DNA of 64,000 bases, taken from the NCBI RefSeq assembly GCF_022539665.2, contig NC_081340.1, positions 1,426,001-1,490,000 of the forward strand, read 5' to 3'. The notes beneath the pieces are model-generated. The model searched no databases. It had not been told where the DNA came from and saw only the letters and a program-made list of their open reading frames with translations. Below, piece by piece: positions 13,187 to 33,283 of this stretch. A program made the position numbers and the translations under genes. The stretch is from Daphnia carinata (lineage: Eukaryota; Arthropoda; Branchiopoda; Diplostraca; Daphniidae). Position 1 is the first letter of the stretch; each line of letters begins with the position of its first letter.

Positions 13187-16100
13187 GTAGACGAACGACA
13201 TCCATGACGAATTGGAAAGATGGATAATGTCAGTAGAACTCATTATTTTCTTTTTGTTTTTTTTTTTTTTTTTTTTTCCCACTACGATGTGTGAACTGAC
13301 CTCCAATGCAGATTTACAAACCGAGTTCAGGACGATACCTCAACCCGTGCAAGGCATCGTCGGTGATTCGGTCGTTCTGGAATGCGAGCCGCCACGCGGC
13401 CATCCGGAGCCGCAAATCCGCTGGAAGAAAAACGGGCAATCGCTGGAACTCGATTTGGATCTCGGCGTCGATTCCGACCGGTATTCAAAACGATTTTGCT
13501 TGTCTAAACGTTTACACATTATTCATTATCGTTCGCCTTGTTTATTTTGTTTTGACTTTTTATTTTCTCACGTTCGTCCATCGAAAATATAAAACAAAAG
13601 GATCCGAGTGGAGGAGAGCGGCAACTTGGTCATCACGAAATTGGCAGCCAGCGACCAAGGACGATATGTTTGTGTGGCGCAGAACATCATCGGCAACCGC
13701 GAGACGTCGCCGGTATTGTTGACAGTCAACGGTAAGCGACTTTGCAATCTGAAGTTCATCAAAGTGCACTCTTTTCTTTGGCCTTTTGTGTAAGCCCGTC
13801 CCGATGTTTGTCTTGGCCCTCCCTTCTCTCTCTCTCGCTGATGATGAAAAGATAACCAAGCAAACTGGCTCATTCTTCGAGGAAAGACAACACACACACA
13901 CACACACAGTGAAGCCGGGGGTGATCTCGTTTCAACGTCAAAATGTGTGGCGGACGAGGCATTCTTTGGGGCGAAATGGGCCGAGCAACGATTGCCCTGG
14001 CACTCTTCTTCTTTCTTTTTTTTTTTTTATCTGTTCTGAGAACCGATGCCGACATTGCCACCGCCCGTCGCTGCGTTCCAAAGATAAAAAAAAACTAAAC
14101 AAGACAAACACATACACACAAAAGTCAAACCCCCGCATCCTCCGTCGATCCCTCTAATATATCCCGATGCGTCCAACAACAAACCAATCCTCCTCCTCCC
14201 CCCCCCCCTTCGCGCTAAACAAAACTAATAGAACAAAACAAACTTTTGAGTACGTTAACACTTTTAGGGTTTCCAAGCAGCCCCATTCTGAAAACAAGGG
14301 CCTCTAGAACAAAAAAAAAGCTCGTTTACATGTAGCCAAAGATAAATATTCGAATTTTGAAGCACTTTCCCAATTTGGGTTGGCTCATCGTCGTCCCTCA
14401 TTTGAGTAGTTGGGAGGTATTTCTTTTCGATTTTTGGGGGGTTCGATTTTTGGAAACATAACAGTAGTTAGAAACATGGAAATGAATTGTGAGGAAACAA
14501 AAAAAAAGATGCATGGGGGCTCAGCTCGAAACGTTGTTTTTCCTCGTGTTCCACCTCGTAATGAAAAACAATGTTGATGTTGTTGGGCAAGAAAAACAGA
14601 ACAGAAATCGTGTAGGAGACTGGAACATATCATGAATTTTTAATGCGCAGGCTAGAGGTGCGGCCGTGATATTCAAAAATTCAAATGACTACAAAAAAAA
14701 ACAAAAAAGATGAGCTAACTCATTCCCACGTCCGAGTTGATGGCCAACAGCGTGTTTCACGTGAATACATGTTTACGTGAGTACGGCCCGTGAATAATGC
14801 GCTGATTGGAAAGACTCCCGTTCCTTACCTCTGATTATACAAATGATGAGCAGCGATGATTAGACAAACAAAGGCAAAAGGGGGAAACCATTTTGAATGA
14901 TTTTCATTAGCCGTTCCCTCTTCATCGCTGCCATTCGAATGACGAGTTATTGCTGACAAACGGAACTATCACATTAGTAACAACATCGGCCAGCATATTA
15001 GCATATCATACCTCCATTTTATTTTTTTTTCTAGTAGACTGGGGGGCATTTACTACTCACAGTTTTTTTTTTTATTAACAAGTTATCGCCACATGGTTCA
15101 GCTTTAAGTTTATTCAATTTAATTTTTGTTTTGAATTTTCTTCATTTTTTTAGTTCGTCCGGGAGTCATTCGCCCACCTCAAGACATCACGGCGCTAGTC
15201 GGCAGTGACGTCAATTTCGAATGCGGCGTGACAGGTGATCCGACTCCCGTCGTAACCTGGCGACGGGTGGACGGATCTCCGATGCCCGCCAACGGACGGA
15301 CCCGGCCCGTCGACCACAACAAATCTGGACTCGTTTCCGTCCTGCGAATCGAGCGCATCAGCGCCTCGGACAGCGGCCGTTACCTGTGCAACGTCGAGAA
15401 TTCATTAGGGTCGAGTTCCGCGTGGGCGCAATTGACTGTCCTGGTTCCACCTACCTGGGATTTCGGTTCGACCGCTAGTGGAAACAGTCAGCCCAATAAC
15501 TCTCCTTTACCGAAGGAAGCCAGAGCTCACGCTGGACAAACGTTCACGTTGGATTGCCCGGCCGACGGGTCTCCCAAACCGCTCATCTTCTGGAGCAGGG
15601 AAGGACGAGCGCAACCTTATTTCGCCAACGTGGCCGACGAGGATTCGCAATCCAGGTGGAGCGTCCTGGGCAACGGGACGTTGGTGATCCGCGACGTGCG
15701 CAGGGAGGACGCGTCCGCGTTGTGGTGCGCGGCTGTTAACGAAGCCGGCAGTTTAATGGCTCGCACCAGACTGGAAGTGATCTCGATTTCGAAACCGCCT
15801 CCGGTTGTCATAGAGGTCGGCCCGGCCAACCAGACGCTTCCGACCAAATCACCGGCTTCGTTACCTTGCCAAGCGGAAGGTCAGCCAGTCAAATGGACGA
15901 AAGATGGCCGACCGTTGAACGTCAGTTTGGCCGTGGATACGTTCAATAATGGCGGATCGCAGGGATCGCATCACCAGCCGCGCATCAGCCTTTCAGATTC
16001 GGGTTTATTAATGATTGAGGACTTGCAGCTGAGCGACGCGGGGACGTACACGTGCGAAGTGGGCGAGGACGATCAGTTCGCCGCCTGGACAGCGACCCTG

Positions 16101-19100
16101 GCCGTAGCCAGTCCCACCAATCCTAACGTGGTTTTCTATCGCAGTCCTAGCGATCCGATGGCTCTACCGGGATCGCCTTCGCAGCCTCGTCTTCTTCAAA
16201 AATCGTCCACTAGTTTGACGATTGGATGGCAAAGCGGGTCGCGAATGGGAGCGTCGACTCTCCTCGGCTACACGATCGAAGTCTTCAGTTCGGCCGAGGA
16301 CGATCACGATGGCGAATCGGCTCGTCCCAGGCAAGGCAGTTGGACCTGGACGGGACCTTTCGTTCAAGTCAAACGAGCCTGGCGTATCGTGACGCGCGGA
16401 TTGAAAGCGGATCAGTTCACTTTGAACGATCTCCAACCGGCCACGTCTTACACGTTCCTCGTGCGAGCTGAGAACAGTCACGGACTTTCCCTTCCCAGTC
16501 CCGTGTCGCCTTGGTTCACGACGTTGCCCGCCATCAGACACAACGGCCAAGGACAGTGGCAATCGGCAGCTGAATTAGAGGATGTCCGGCTACGGCTCTC
16601 CGCCCCGCGGCTTCGTTTGGATCAAGCTCGCTCTCTCAATTCGACGAGCGTCCGCCTGTCTTGGCAATTATTAGACGGCGATAGCGACACGACCCTCGAT
16701 GCTATCCACATCTGGTACCGCCGGGCAGAGGCCAACAATGATTCCGACGATGATGAAACTTTGAATGAAGAAGTCGTCCTTCCCATGAACCGGATCATGT
16801 CTGCAAACCATCTGGGGTCGTTCTCTCACACGTTGGGCGCATTATCGCCGTACACGCGATACGTTTTCTTCCTAGTTCCATCGTTCCGCAACGTCCTCGG
16901 ACAGCCATCGAACAGCAAAACGGAACGCACCATGGAAGCAGGTAAGAAAGAAAAAAAAAAAAAAAGATAAAGCCAACACGTCCGTCCATTGACTTGCCTA
17001 TAACTATCGGATGTGGTTCTTCAATTTGTTTTTATTTTTTTTAAATTGATTTCAGTACCAGCTGGTCCACCTTTGAATCTGGCTGTCAGGCAATTGAACG
17101 CCACAAGTGTATTGGTTCAGTGGCTACCACCACCCATTGCTCTACGAAATGGCAACATTACTTCCTATCAGGTGCGTTTGCTCGCCTCGAGGCAAACTCG
17201 GAATTCTTTTCGTTTAACTAGCTCAACTTTTCATTTTCATACGATAACAGATAAGCGTAGCTTTGGACGGCACGAATCCCAGAACTCTACTGGCCAATCT
17301 GACCATCCCAGCTCTACCGACGTCCGTCGTCATTGGAGGACTCAACACGAACACAGCCTATTCCATCCAGGCGGCCGCATGGACGCTGATGGGCCTAGGA
17401 CCGACAAGTCCACCCGTCGTCTATCGAATGGAACCCTTGATTTCATCTTCGTCCACTAACGTTCGTTCCGGATCTTCGTCTCCTTCACTGGCCAAACCGT
17501 CGGACGATGAGAATTCGATGGGTGGATCAGATTCAGCTCCGCAGGGAGTGACGCAGGTGGTCCAAGAAACCTGGTTCATTCTGCTGCTCGGTGGCATTTT
17601 ATTGGCAATTCTTTGTCTGCTCGTGGCCGCGCTTCTCGTGCGTCGCAATCTGGCCAAAAAGAAAGCGTTGTCTGCTTTGAGCAAGTCCGATCCCATCGTC
17701 GACGCAAGCTGTCATGGAATGGTTGGAGGTGTAGCTGGAACGGTGCGTGGCCGTGAAGCTTTCTGGTCACGGGGATGGTCGACGTCCATTGGAAACGCCA
17801 AAGAAATGGATGCCCAGGCAACGCTTTTACCTCACGGCGTTGGAACGACGGCCATCATGAATCGCTCCTTGGTCCCTCCGCCGGAATACGCCGAGCTTCT
17901 AGGTCACGGTGCCAATCAGGACCAATCTCAACATCAACATCCGGGACAATTGAGTCTCAGTTCGTTTTTGCCCAGACGCAATGCCAACGTCCAGCAACCC
18001 CACCCGGCAGCGTACGCGACAACGACCTTGGTCGCCCATCGCAATAACCCCGGCAATAACCAACAGCACTGCGTCAATCACGATCCTTACGCCGCTTCGT
18101 GTTCGGCCTTTTCGGCGTCTGATTCCAGTGGGTACACCACCGACGAGCTGGGCGATCGCTGCCGCCGTCCGTATCCGTCTGGAATCAGCTCGAAAAGCCG
18201 ACAGAGCAACGGTAGCAACGGTGTTAAGCCATTGCCCAACCTGGGCGAGTTACTTCCACCTCCGCCACGTCATCCTCCACCCATCAATCCATCCCAGGGT
18301 ATATTTGATCGACAAAATACTGAGGTATTTTTACACATTAGACCATACGTTTTTGTTCCACGTTAACTCATTGAGATTGTGTTTTGTTTTGTTTTCATTT
18401 TCAAGGCATTGGCCAACCACTTGGCTATGAAGAACGCGTCCCTCAACGGGCCTTTACCGGGCCATTCGTCCCCAGCGTTGTCCAAGAGAAATATCGCATC
18501 GAATGCGCCGGTAACGAACGGACGATCTTCAAGCTCTCCATTGGCTGGTTGTGTTACGAGCCAACACGGCGCGACTGGCTCGCACGGTTCGCATTGCATC
18601 CCCGATCACTACCAAACTGTGGGTGGCCAGCCATATCTCCCGGAGCAAGACGATGACGTCAGCGACTCTGAAAGTCACGAAAACGAGTACGCTTACGCTT
18701 ATCACAACCCGATCGAGAACGTGAGGTCGAATGGAATGCCTTCCGTCAATCACGATCAATGCAATATTTCCTACCCGCGTCACAATAGCTATTTGCGGCC
18801 GTTTAACTCGCATCAGAATCATCAGGGACCTAAACATCTCAACGCGAACATGAGCAGCTACGATCCACAGCAGCCCCGCAGCCTGACAAGTCACTTGCTA
18901 CCGAATGGATCGTGTTTTACGGATCGCGTCGTCCAACTGGGCAACATCCATTCGGTTGAATCACCAAGGATTCCTGTAAAGAATTTTTCCAGTGGCACAG
19001 ATTTCTCGTACGAACCCTCGCACAATTGCCATGGCTTTGGTAATGGCCAGGAACGATCGCAGTCCGAATGCAACAATTTCGAAGCTGATGGCGACGATGA

Positions 19101-19233
19101 AAATGACAGTGGATCAGACGATGTTGGCTGCCAGGGTGAGGTTGGCTGTGATCACAACGATACCGAGTCTTCGTTGTACGCAGAGGCCAATAACTACGAT
19201 GTACATTTTGCTGTTCATCAGCCGAGGGAATGA
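2729..19233 (+). CDS. robo: Roundabout (Robo) axon-guidance receptor, 5'-partial
   Basis: Single-pass receptor for Slit that steers growing axons. Visible coding exons are 2729-3052, 13312-13480, 13601-13731, 15154-16941, 17056-17171, 17251-18324 and 18406-19233. They join in frame to about 1475 residues and end at TGA 19231-19233. Domains in order: Ig1 (2729-3052), Ig2 (13312-13731), Ig3-Ig5 and FN3-1/2 (all in the single 1.8 kb exon), FN3-3 (17056 to about 17430), a hydrophobic transmembrane helix (about 17572-17640) and a cytoplasmic tail. This 5 Ig + 3 FN3 order is the Robo signature. The tail shows PPPEYAELL near 17880 (CC0-like), YATTTLV near 18013 (CC1) and [14 protein letters not shown] near 18240 (Ena-binding CC2-like). 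The donor at 18325 keeps the frame across an 81-bp intron. The signal-peptide exon is missing, so the start is not in the window. Confidence 0.93.
3053..13311 (+). other. 10.3 kb robo intron
   Basis: This intron separates the Ig1 exon (ends 3052, GTAAGT donor) from the first half of Ig2 (starts 13312). I see no other gene in it. It holds many poly-A/T tracts of 12-30 bases, poly-G/C tracts (for example near 3724-3742 and 11515-11537), and a (CA)n microsatellite at about 8019-8054. Every open frame seen inside runs through homopolymers and shows no domain or codon-like composition. Long 5' introns are usual for robo genes and often carry enhancers, but I cannot point to a specific enhancer. 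Confidence 0.75.
8019..8054. repeat. (CA)n microsatellite
   Basis: About 18 uninterrupted CA units lie inside the large robo intron. A shorter CA run lies at 2032-2053. These are simple-sequence repeats with no coding content. Confidence 0.95.
13732..15153 (+). other. 1.4 kb robo intron
   Basis: Lies between the second Ig2 exon (ends 13731 before GTAAGC) and the large Ig3-FN3 exon (starts 15154 after a T-rich tract and TTTTTTAG). It contains CA and poly-T tracts and a C-run near 14200. I see no gene in it. Confidence 0.7.
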
Positions 19234-20464
19234 ATTCGGAGCCAAATTATTAAAAATTTAAAAAAAAACCAAAACAAAAAAAAAAAAAAAAAACCGCCTA
19301 TTTTTTAAAGACAATTACCTAATAATTGCATGTTCCCTTGTAAATAATCTCGGTCAATATCAACAAGTTATTGTCTAGTCATGTGGAAAGCTTATTTGTA
19401 TGATACGTGTACAGCTACAATAAACGCGGGTCATTCCATGCAAAATGATACTTGCTGTCGAGCGTTATGTAGATGCAATCATTTTAACCTCATTGGAAAA
19501 GAACTAGGATTACTTATCAAAGTGGGTAACTATACTTTTATTGTTTTACATCTTAATGACAGGCCAGTAATATACTGAATACAATCAAGAAGGATATCTG
19601 GAGTAGTAACGGAGGTCTCCCTTGCTACAAAAGAGCTTGAGATCCGCATGTTAAGCTCCATAGATGGCGTTGTGGCTGTTCACCAAATCGCCAGTATGGT
19701 TCGGTATACAACACGTTTAATAGCTTTAATAATATCAATGTAGCCAATGTATATCTCTTGCGGGTCACAACTGCCAAACATCGTAAGGTACTGGCGATTG
19801 GAAATGCCATCAATGGATCTTAATATACCAACCAGAATGTTAACATCAAATTGCTTTACAGGCGTTACTACTCCTGGTAAAGGCTCTATATTATAGTGCA
19901 GGAGATTACTTCATGGTTTTATCATACTCAGCATCAACCTCAGTTAACGTCATCAGCATGACAGCATGCTTTACAGAGATGAAAGAGAGATTAGAAAGGC
20001 TATGTATGAAAAAGAAAATGAAACATATTTTTCACGTCTTTGTCCGCCCCACCAGCGCTGATGTGGTTGGTCAGAGAACTTCATTTTTAGTCCCCCACTA
20101 TTACGGTCGAAAAAAAAGGCCGCCTAGCCTATGTCATCATACCAGTTGCTTTGGCCAACCGTTGGGTGGCGTTGACGCTTAAAAAAAAACTTTCTCACAT
20201 ATGTCTTAGGAATCGCCGTTCTCTGTTGCTTTATCTGTATTTCGAAATAGATGTGAGATAGTGGCGCCTTCTATGATCGAGTAGACTATGCTTTTGCATC
20301 CAACAATCAGCAGGCACACGCACACATTTTTTTTTTCCAGCAGTCAGTAAGGAGCATTGTAAGCGAATCGCATAGTACCATCCATCAGACGTCCACAAAA
20401 AAAGCCATATTTTGCCACATTGGCCAGAAACACCTTTTTTTTAGTGATCACAAGTTAACAAAAG
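19234..20464. other. robo 3' UTR and robo-OGT intergenic region
   Basis: Holds the robo 3' UTR and the promoter region of OGT. No coding exon is supportable. An AGATGGCG-type motif lies near 19661. Short open frames have no recognisable content. The OGT transcription start is not identifiable by eye. Confidence 0.55.
19419..19424 (+). terminator. Candidate robo poly(A) signal
   Basis: AATAAA lies 186 bases after the robo stop codon in A/T-rich sequence. It is the first canonical hexamer downstream of the stop. No transcript evidence is available, so the cleavage site is inferred. Confidence 0.4.
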
Positions 20465-28033
<7,569 letters not shown>

Positions 28034-28196
28034 TCGTATTTTGGTCTATTGCGCACTTAAAAGTCCATAATTTTTCGATAGACAGATCCATGGATTGTAG
28101 TCTTTTTTTTCCCCTTCTTGTTTCGTGATCAGTTTTCTTCATTTTGAAAAAAATTTGCTTCAGCTTTCCCGATGTTTTCTTTTGGGTAATATACTA

Positions 28197-28202
28197 AATA
28201 AA
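28197..28202 (+). terminator. Candidate OGT poly(A) signal
   Basis: AATAAA lies 164 bases after the OGT stop and runs into an A-tract. It is the nearest canonical hexamer. The 28034-28597 gap holds the convergent 3' ends of OGT (+) and the A4GALT-like gene (-); I see no other gene in it. Confidence 0.5.
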
Positions 28203-28597
28203 AAAAAAACGAAAGAAAAAAGGGTTGAACTTTTTTTCTTTTTTCTTTTACTGATCGCAAATTTCAATCTCGTTTGGATTTCAATTTAGCAGGGTGCACA
28301 ACCTCTTTCCATTAATTCACTATTTTCTCGAAATTGAAGGTAAAGGTAGATCCGAAAATTACAGGGGTAGCTGCAGACAAAAGTACTGACCAGTCATGGC
28401 AAGTAACGAAATTTTACGATGGCTCCATCACACACAACTAATTAAATATTTCGTTTGTGCCGTGCAGGATTAACAAATTGGAAATTGCGCCCCTAATGCC
28501 AGTAAAATTTACTCGGCCAAACCTCTCTTTTTGCTGTTGACAAAAGGTGCAAAGAATTATTTATTCTTTTTATATAAAAATAGACGGATACAATGAT

Positions 28598-29970
28598 CTA
28601 AAATTGTTCAGGTGCTACATCAAATATGCGGGGGCACGATAAACGTGCCATCTGAGCGTAATATTGGTTAGAATATTTATTAACCATCCATTTCGAGCTC
28701 ATGCTGTTCCAGACGTGCGCTCCTACAACGGACTCATCCCAGTTCAGCTTATCTTGTGGTTTGTCGCCCCGTTTATAGAAATAATCTCGCCAGCGAAAGT
28801 AGTGCACTGGATAGAAAGACTTGGGGGCTAAGATCCGAAATCCATGGCAGCGATTTGGCGTCATCCAACTAATGTAGTAAACCTGACACCACTTTTGTAG
28901 GATCCGGGTAACAAGGTCGGGCCCATTATGAGACCAAACGTACCACCTTTTGAGAATTAAAAAGCAATTAGGGTAAAACGAATTTCAACAGCAATGACAT
29001 AACCGGGTTTTTACTTGTAATCAGCTGAAAATGTTTCAACAGCTGCTTGGATGACCGGATGCTGATGATCGACATGAATAACACTAGATCCGAGTTTGTC
29101 ATTATCTTCTGCTACGACAAAATTGCGATAGGACGTGACAGGACGAAGTTGAATCACGTCCAAGTCAAAATAGTAACCACCGTATTTCGACAGGGTTAAG
29201 AAACGGAGAGCATCGCTGAGATGAGACACGGCGAACCATCCACGGTTCCAGTCTGTGCAAAAGTACCAGCGTTCTAGTGGAGTGTCGGCCATGTAATCGC
29301 CTAAATTAATGCTAGTGACCTGAATGTTGGGGTAGTTCTGCCTCAGCGTCTTCATTGTCACGGTGTTGGTATCGATTTTTGAACCGGTCATTAGAAGGTG
29401 AACGGTTAAATTTGGATTGTGGAAGGCCAGCGATTCGACGACGCACGCTTGGCGGAAGTTCAACGAAGAGGCACCAGATGTTTCATGAAAAAAGGCTTTA
29501 TCTTGCACCACGTTTAGGTGCTTGTGCTCCGGTAATTTTGGTACTGGACAGGGCCACACACAATCCGGACGTCCACACATGTCGGATCCACTTGTAGTCC
29601 CTGGTAGGCAACATCTGGATCTTACAGCTCTTCGCACGTTCACCCGAGGAGTCATCTTCGCCAAGAAACGTAAAGGTTACTCAGTGCTGTTTACATTTTG
29701 TCGCAGATATCTGGCTAAATATCTTATTGCCGACATTGTGTTTGAGTGGTTTTATTTTTTAAGAATTACCTGATGAAGGTATATTTCAGAAGTGATGAAA
29801 TTGTAGATCAAAACAAGGACAAAAAGAATAGAAGAGATGGCGAAAAAGATGTGACGGCGAGTAACCGATAGAGAACGCCACCTCCGCGGGCAGTCGGAGA
29901 AAGCAACGGCGCATTCTTCACGGGACTGGTTCAACATGTGGTATGCATGGCTACTACGACATAGCCGCAT
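28598..29970 (-). CDS. A4GALT-like type II membrane glycosyltransferase
   Basis: Lactosylceramide 4-alpha-galactosyltransferase / alpha-1,4-N-acetylglucosaminyltransferase family, expected in the Golgi lumen. Three exons on the minus strand: 29970-29770, 29655-29015 and 28946-28598. They join in frame (396 aa from the ATG at 29970; upstream in-frame ATGs at 30030 and a later one at 29937 are alternatives). The first exon encodes a short cytoplasmic tail and one hydrophobic helix (HIFFAISSILFVLVLIYNF), giving type II topology. The second holds KAFFHETSG, WFAVSHLSDALRFLTLSKYGG and the metal-binding DXD in YYFDLDV. The third holds WSHNGPDLVTRILQKWC and the C-terminal YYAQMARLSCP region. Exons 2-3 are typical of the Gb4/DXD glycosyltransferase family. 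Acceptor specificity (glycolipid or other) cannot be read from sequence. Convergent with OGT. Confidence 0.87.
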
Positions 29971-32124
29971 TGTCAACAAACAGAAAACGGTCGCACGAAA
30001 AAAAAAATGTGGATCCACTTTTACGTACAAGTGGATGATTCGTTGGCGGATTTTGAACTTCGAAATCCTTTATGACACCTAATGAGGTCTCCTTGCGACC
30101 TCACCTCCAAGTATAGTCAACCAAGTATGTACAGATCAAACACTGTTGCTTTTATCAGTTGTGCAAGCCCATTGCCGAGGGTTAACTGATAAGCACTATC
30201 TGGAGGGCGCGGTCACGTAGTTGTGCAACGTGATCAATAAATATTGACGATACGTGTGTTGACGCTCTTCCGCTGACTCAGAATTCACTAGAATGAAACA
30301 CATTTGATGAACATATGCGACACTCTACGTTAATGGACATCAGCGCGTATTGCAAAGATAGAAGTTGTCCTCCGCTGACACTGGCACTTCGGAATTACAG
30401 TTTAAAATTCTGGTCCAATAACTGACATAACAGGTAACGTACGATATAGATCACAGCGTACTGGCAGTTCTCCGAACAATCATCGTCAGCTACTTTGGAT
30501 GTTCAAGTGTTCTCATTTACTTAACATTTTTGGCCATAGTAAAGAAAAACAACGGAATTGCGGTACGACCGTACATAGTCTTGTGGGGGAACAAATAACT
30601 AGAAAAAGAAAGTAAGGGCAATCATAAGTTATAGAACTTATAAATATTAAAGAATCTTAACACACATACTTGCAATGCCAACTCTTAAAACTGGCATAAG
30701 GTTCCTGAGTTGTTTCGTACTTTTGCGTGACTGACTGTGGCATGACGGTCGCCGACATTTGGATCCGTATCCACTCCAGCCAACAGGTCATGAATATTCC
30801 TTCAGTTTGCGTTATTTATTCAAGAAATCGACGAGAGTTAGTCCGTAGGCTCGTTAATTATTCACCGAACCGGACAATACGAAGGCGGCACGCATGCAAT
30901 GGTCAAACAACCGTTATTGACAATTGAGCCGACAGGAAACAAACGCCGCTTGTTAGGAAATAACAAATATCAACGACAGCTGCGAGCAATCGCGGCCGAG
31001 CGGAAGTGCTATGCGCCATGGCAAGCTACTCAAACGTTTTATAGAGAAAATTAAAGAATTTCTGCCTACCTTGGGCTACTGTTGACATAGAATAAGATCC
31101 AGCAGCCGACAATATGGTGGTCAATAGGGGTTCACTTCATTTTGGCCATGGTTGTTTTGCCTTCACACTACAACCACTTCTCTCGCACAACCACGCTTAC
31201 AACTGCTACTTCGCGAGCAAGTAAGATCCACCATCCTTTATTCTAAAACATCTTTGAACGACGGTAACGAACTATCCAACCCTACCGGGAACTTTGCAGC
31301 GGAGTGAGGGTTCTAGTGAGCCACGTGCGCTCTTTGTGCTTAAACAAATGGTTACCTCACGAAAAGAAGTACCAGCGTTCACCATCAAACTTATTAAATG
31401 TTACGATTGCTGGTGTAAGATAGTCCAAATGGGGGAGAGATTCAGAGAGTACGAAAATTTAGCAATAAAAAAATGGGGCTTCATTTTGCATGTATGCTCG
31501 TTCGTGCTTAATGGTTCCAACTAACTATAACACGGCGCACTTCGTGGCCTTCTGGCATACCCTGGCGCACGCATAAAACGTCGGGCATTACTATACAATG
31601 ACTGTCCTAGTGAAATATTTGTTCACTAGATGGCTAAGTTATGAGCTTAAAAAAAGTTCCTTGTTATTATTGGGTAATGCCTCCCCAACATGCCCAATAG
31701 AGCTCGTCCCGGTCTACCCATCGTTACCCGTAAGCAGCTGAAATACCGGAAGGTGCTGGCGCGCCATACAGAAATATTTTTTTTAGCTCTTTTTTTACCT
31801 TCATGCCAGTGCCATTCGATAGTAATAAGATGGTCAGGGGTAACCCATGGGTAGCCCGAGGACGAGTCCTAATGCCCAACTTTCCCAACAGCCATGCCAT
31901 GTAGAAAAGAAGGCCTTGTCTTGCTCATGCCACAGCTAAAATGAAAATTCAGACTTCGCCGGCCTTGAGTATGTAGACTGCCATGATCGATAAACGTAAT
32001 ATTCGTATTTACTGGGGCTGTTCGTAGAGAGCGAAACAGCTTTCTTTATTTGCAGTTGACGAAGGCTTACCTTTGCAAAAAAACAAATTTCTCATTTTCG
32101 TCGTTGTTTATAATTTATATCATC
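29971..32124. other. Intergenic region upstream of the A4GALT-like gene and alpha-SNAP
   Basis: Divergent intergenic space that should hold promoters for both flanking genes. No exon, RNA gene or strong repeat is visible. An AGATGGC motif lies near 31628. The 76-aa open frame near 31294 has no recognisable content. The A4GALT-like gene may use the ATG at 30030, which would move its start slightly into this stretch. Confidence 0.5.
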
Positions 32125-33283
32125 ATGGCGGATAACGAACAGAAAGCGGCGCAGTTAATTGCTGAGGCTGAAAAGAAATTGAACTCGGGAAAAAGCTTTT
32201 TCGGGTCTCTTTTTGGAGGGTAAGTCTTGCAACACCATTTCTTTCATGCCCCATCCTAGATATTTTCTTTTATTCCAGTGGATCCTCCAAAGTTGATGAA
32301 GCTATAGAATGCTACCAGCGAGCTGCAAACTTGTATAAAATGGCCAAAAAGTGGTCTCAAGCTGGCCAGGCCTTTTGTGAGGCAGCAGCTCTTCACCTTA
32401 AAGCTGCTGGACGTCATGATGCTGCAACCAACTATATTGATGCTGGCAATTGCTACAAGAAATCTGAGCCAAATGGTATCAACTTTGAAGTATAAACATT
32501 TGATTAAATTGTGACTTAAATCTTAACTGATATCAATAGAGGCAGTTGCATGTCTCCTTAAAGCTATTGAAATATATACTGATATGGGAAGATTTTCGAT
32601 TGCTGCAAAACACCATCAAACAATTGCTGAGATTTATGAATCAGAATTGGCAGATCTTGATAGAGCTGTACAGCATTATGAACAAGCAGCTGATTATTTT
32701 AAAGGTGCAGTATATTGCATGAATTTAAAATTAAGTAATTGATCGAATAATTTTTTTGTTTTAGGAGAGGAAAGCAATAGTTCGGCCAACAAATGCCTTT
32801 TAAAAGTGGCTCAGTATGCTGCACAGTTGGAAAATTACCAAAAGGCAATTCAGATATATGAACAAGTTGCATCAGCCTCACTGGATAATTCACTTTTGAA
32901 GTACAGTGCTAAAGAGTACTTCTTTCGCGCTGCTCTTTGTCACTTGTGCATTGATTTGTTGAATGCCCAGCATGCTGTGCAACAGTATGAGAACATGTAT
33001 CCAGCTTTTCAGGTATACCATAAGTTTCTTAAAATTCATGAACTCTTTTTTTTATGAGAGTTTTTTTTTTCTTCTACTAATCTGAAATGCAACTAACTGT
33101 ATTAAGGATTCGAGAGAATGTAAGCTGGTGAAAGCCCTAATTGGTCATATGGAAGAACACAACGTAGATGGATTTACTGAAACGGTCAAAGATTACGACT
33201 CTATTTCGAGACTGGACCAGTGGTTTACAACTATCCTTTTGAGAATCAAGAAACAGATGGCCGAAACTCCCGATCTATGTTAA
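32125..33283 (+). CDS. NAPA: Alpha-SNAP (NSF attachment protein)
   Basis: Adaptor that binds SNARE bundles and recruits and stimulates the NSF ATPase, so that SNAREs are taken apart after membrane fusion in the cytosol. Five exons: 32125-32219, 32279-32475, 32540-32704, 32765-33012 and 33107-33283. The coding length is 882 nt (293 aa), the usual family size. The N-terminus shows the family pattern [23 protein letters not shown], followed by TPR-like helical repeats ([56 protein letters not shown]). The last exon ends in ..ETPDLC, keeping the penultimate leucine known to be needed for NSF stimulation. All splice junctions are canonical and the frame is intact. Confidence 0.96.

Noticed and set aside
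18384-18656. Alternative 90-codon frame over the last robo exon
   Set aside because: It is the frame reached if the 18299 donor is used. It ends early, while the 18325 donor joins in phase to a frame that runs on to 19233.
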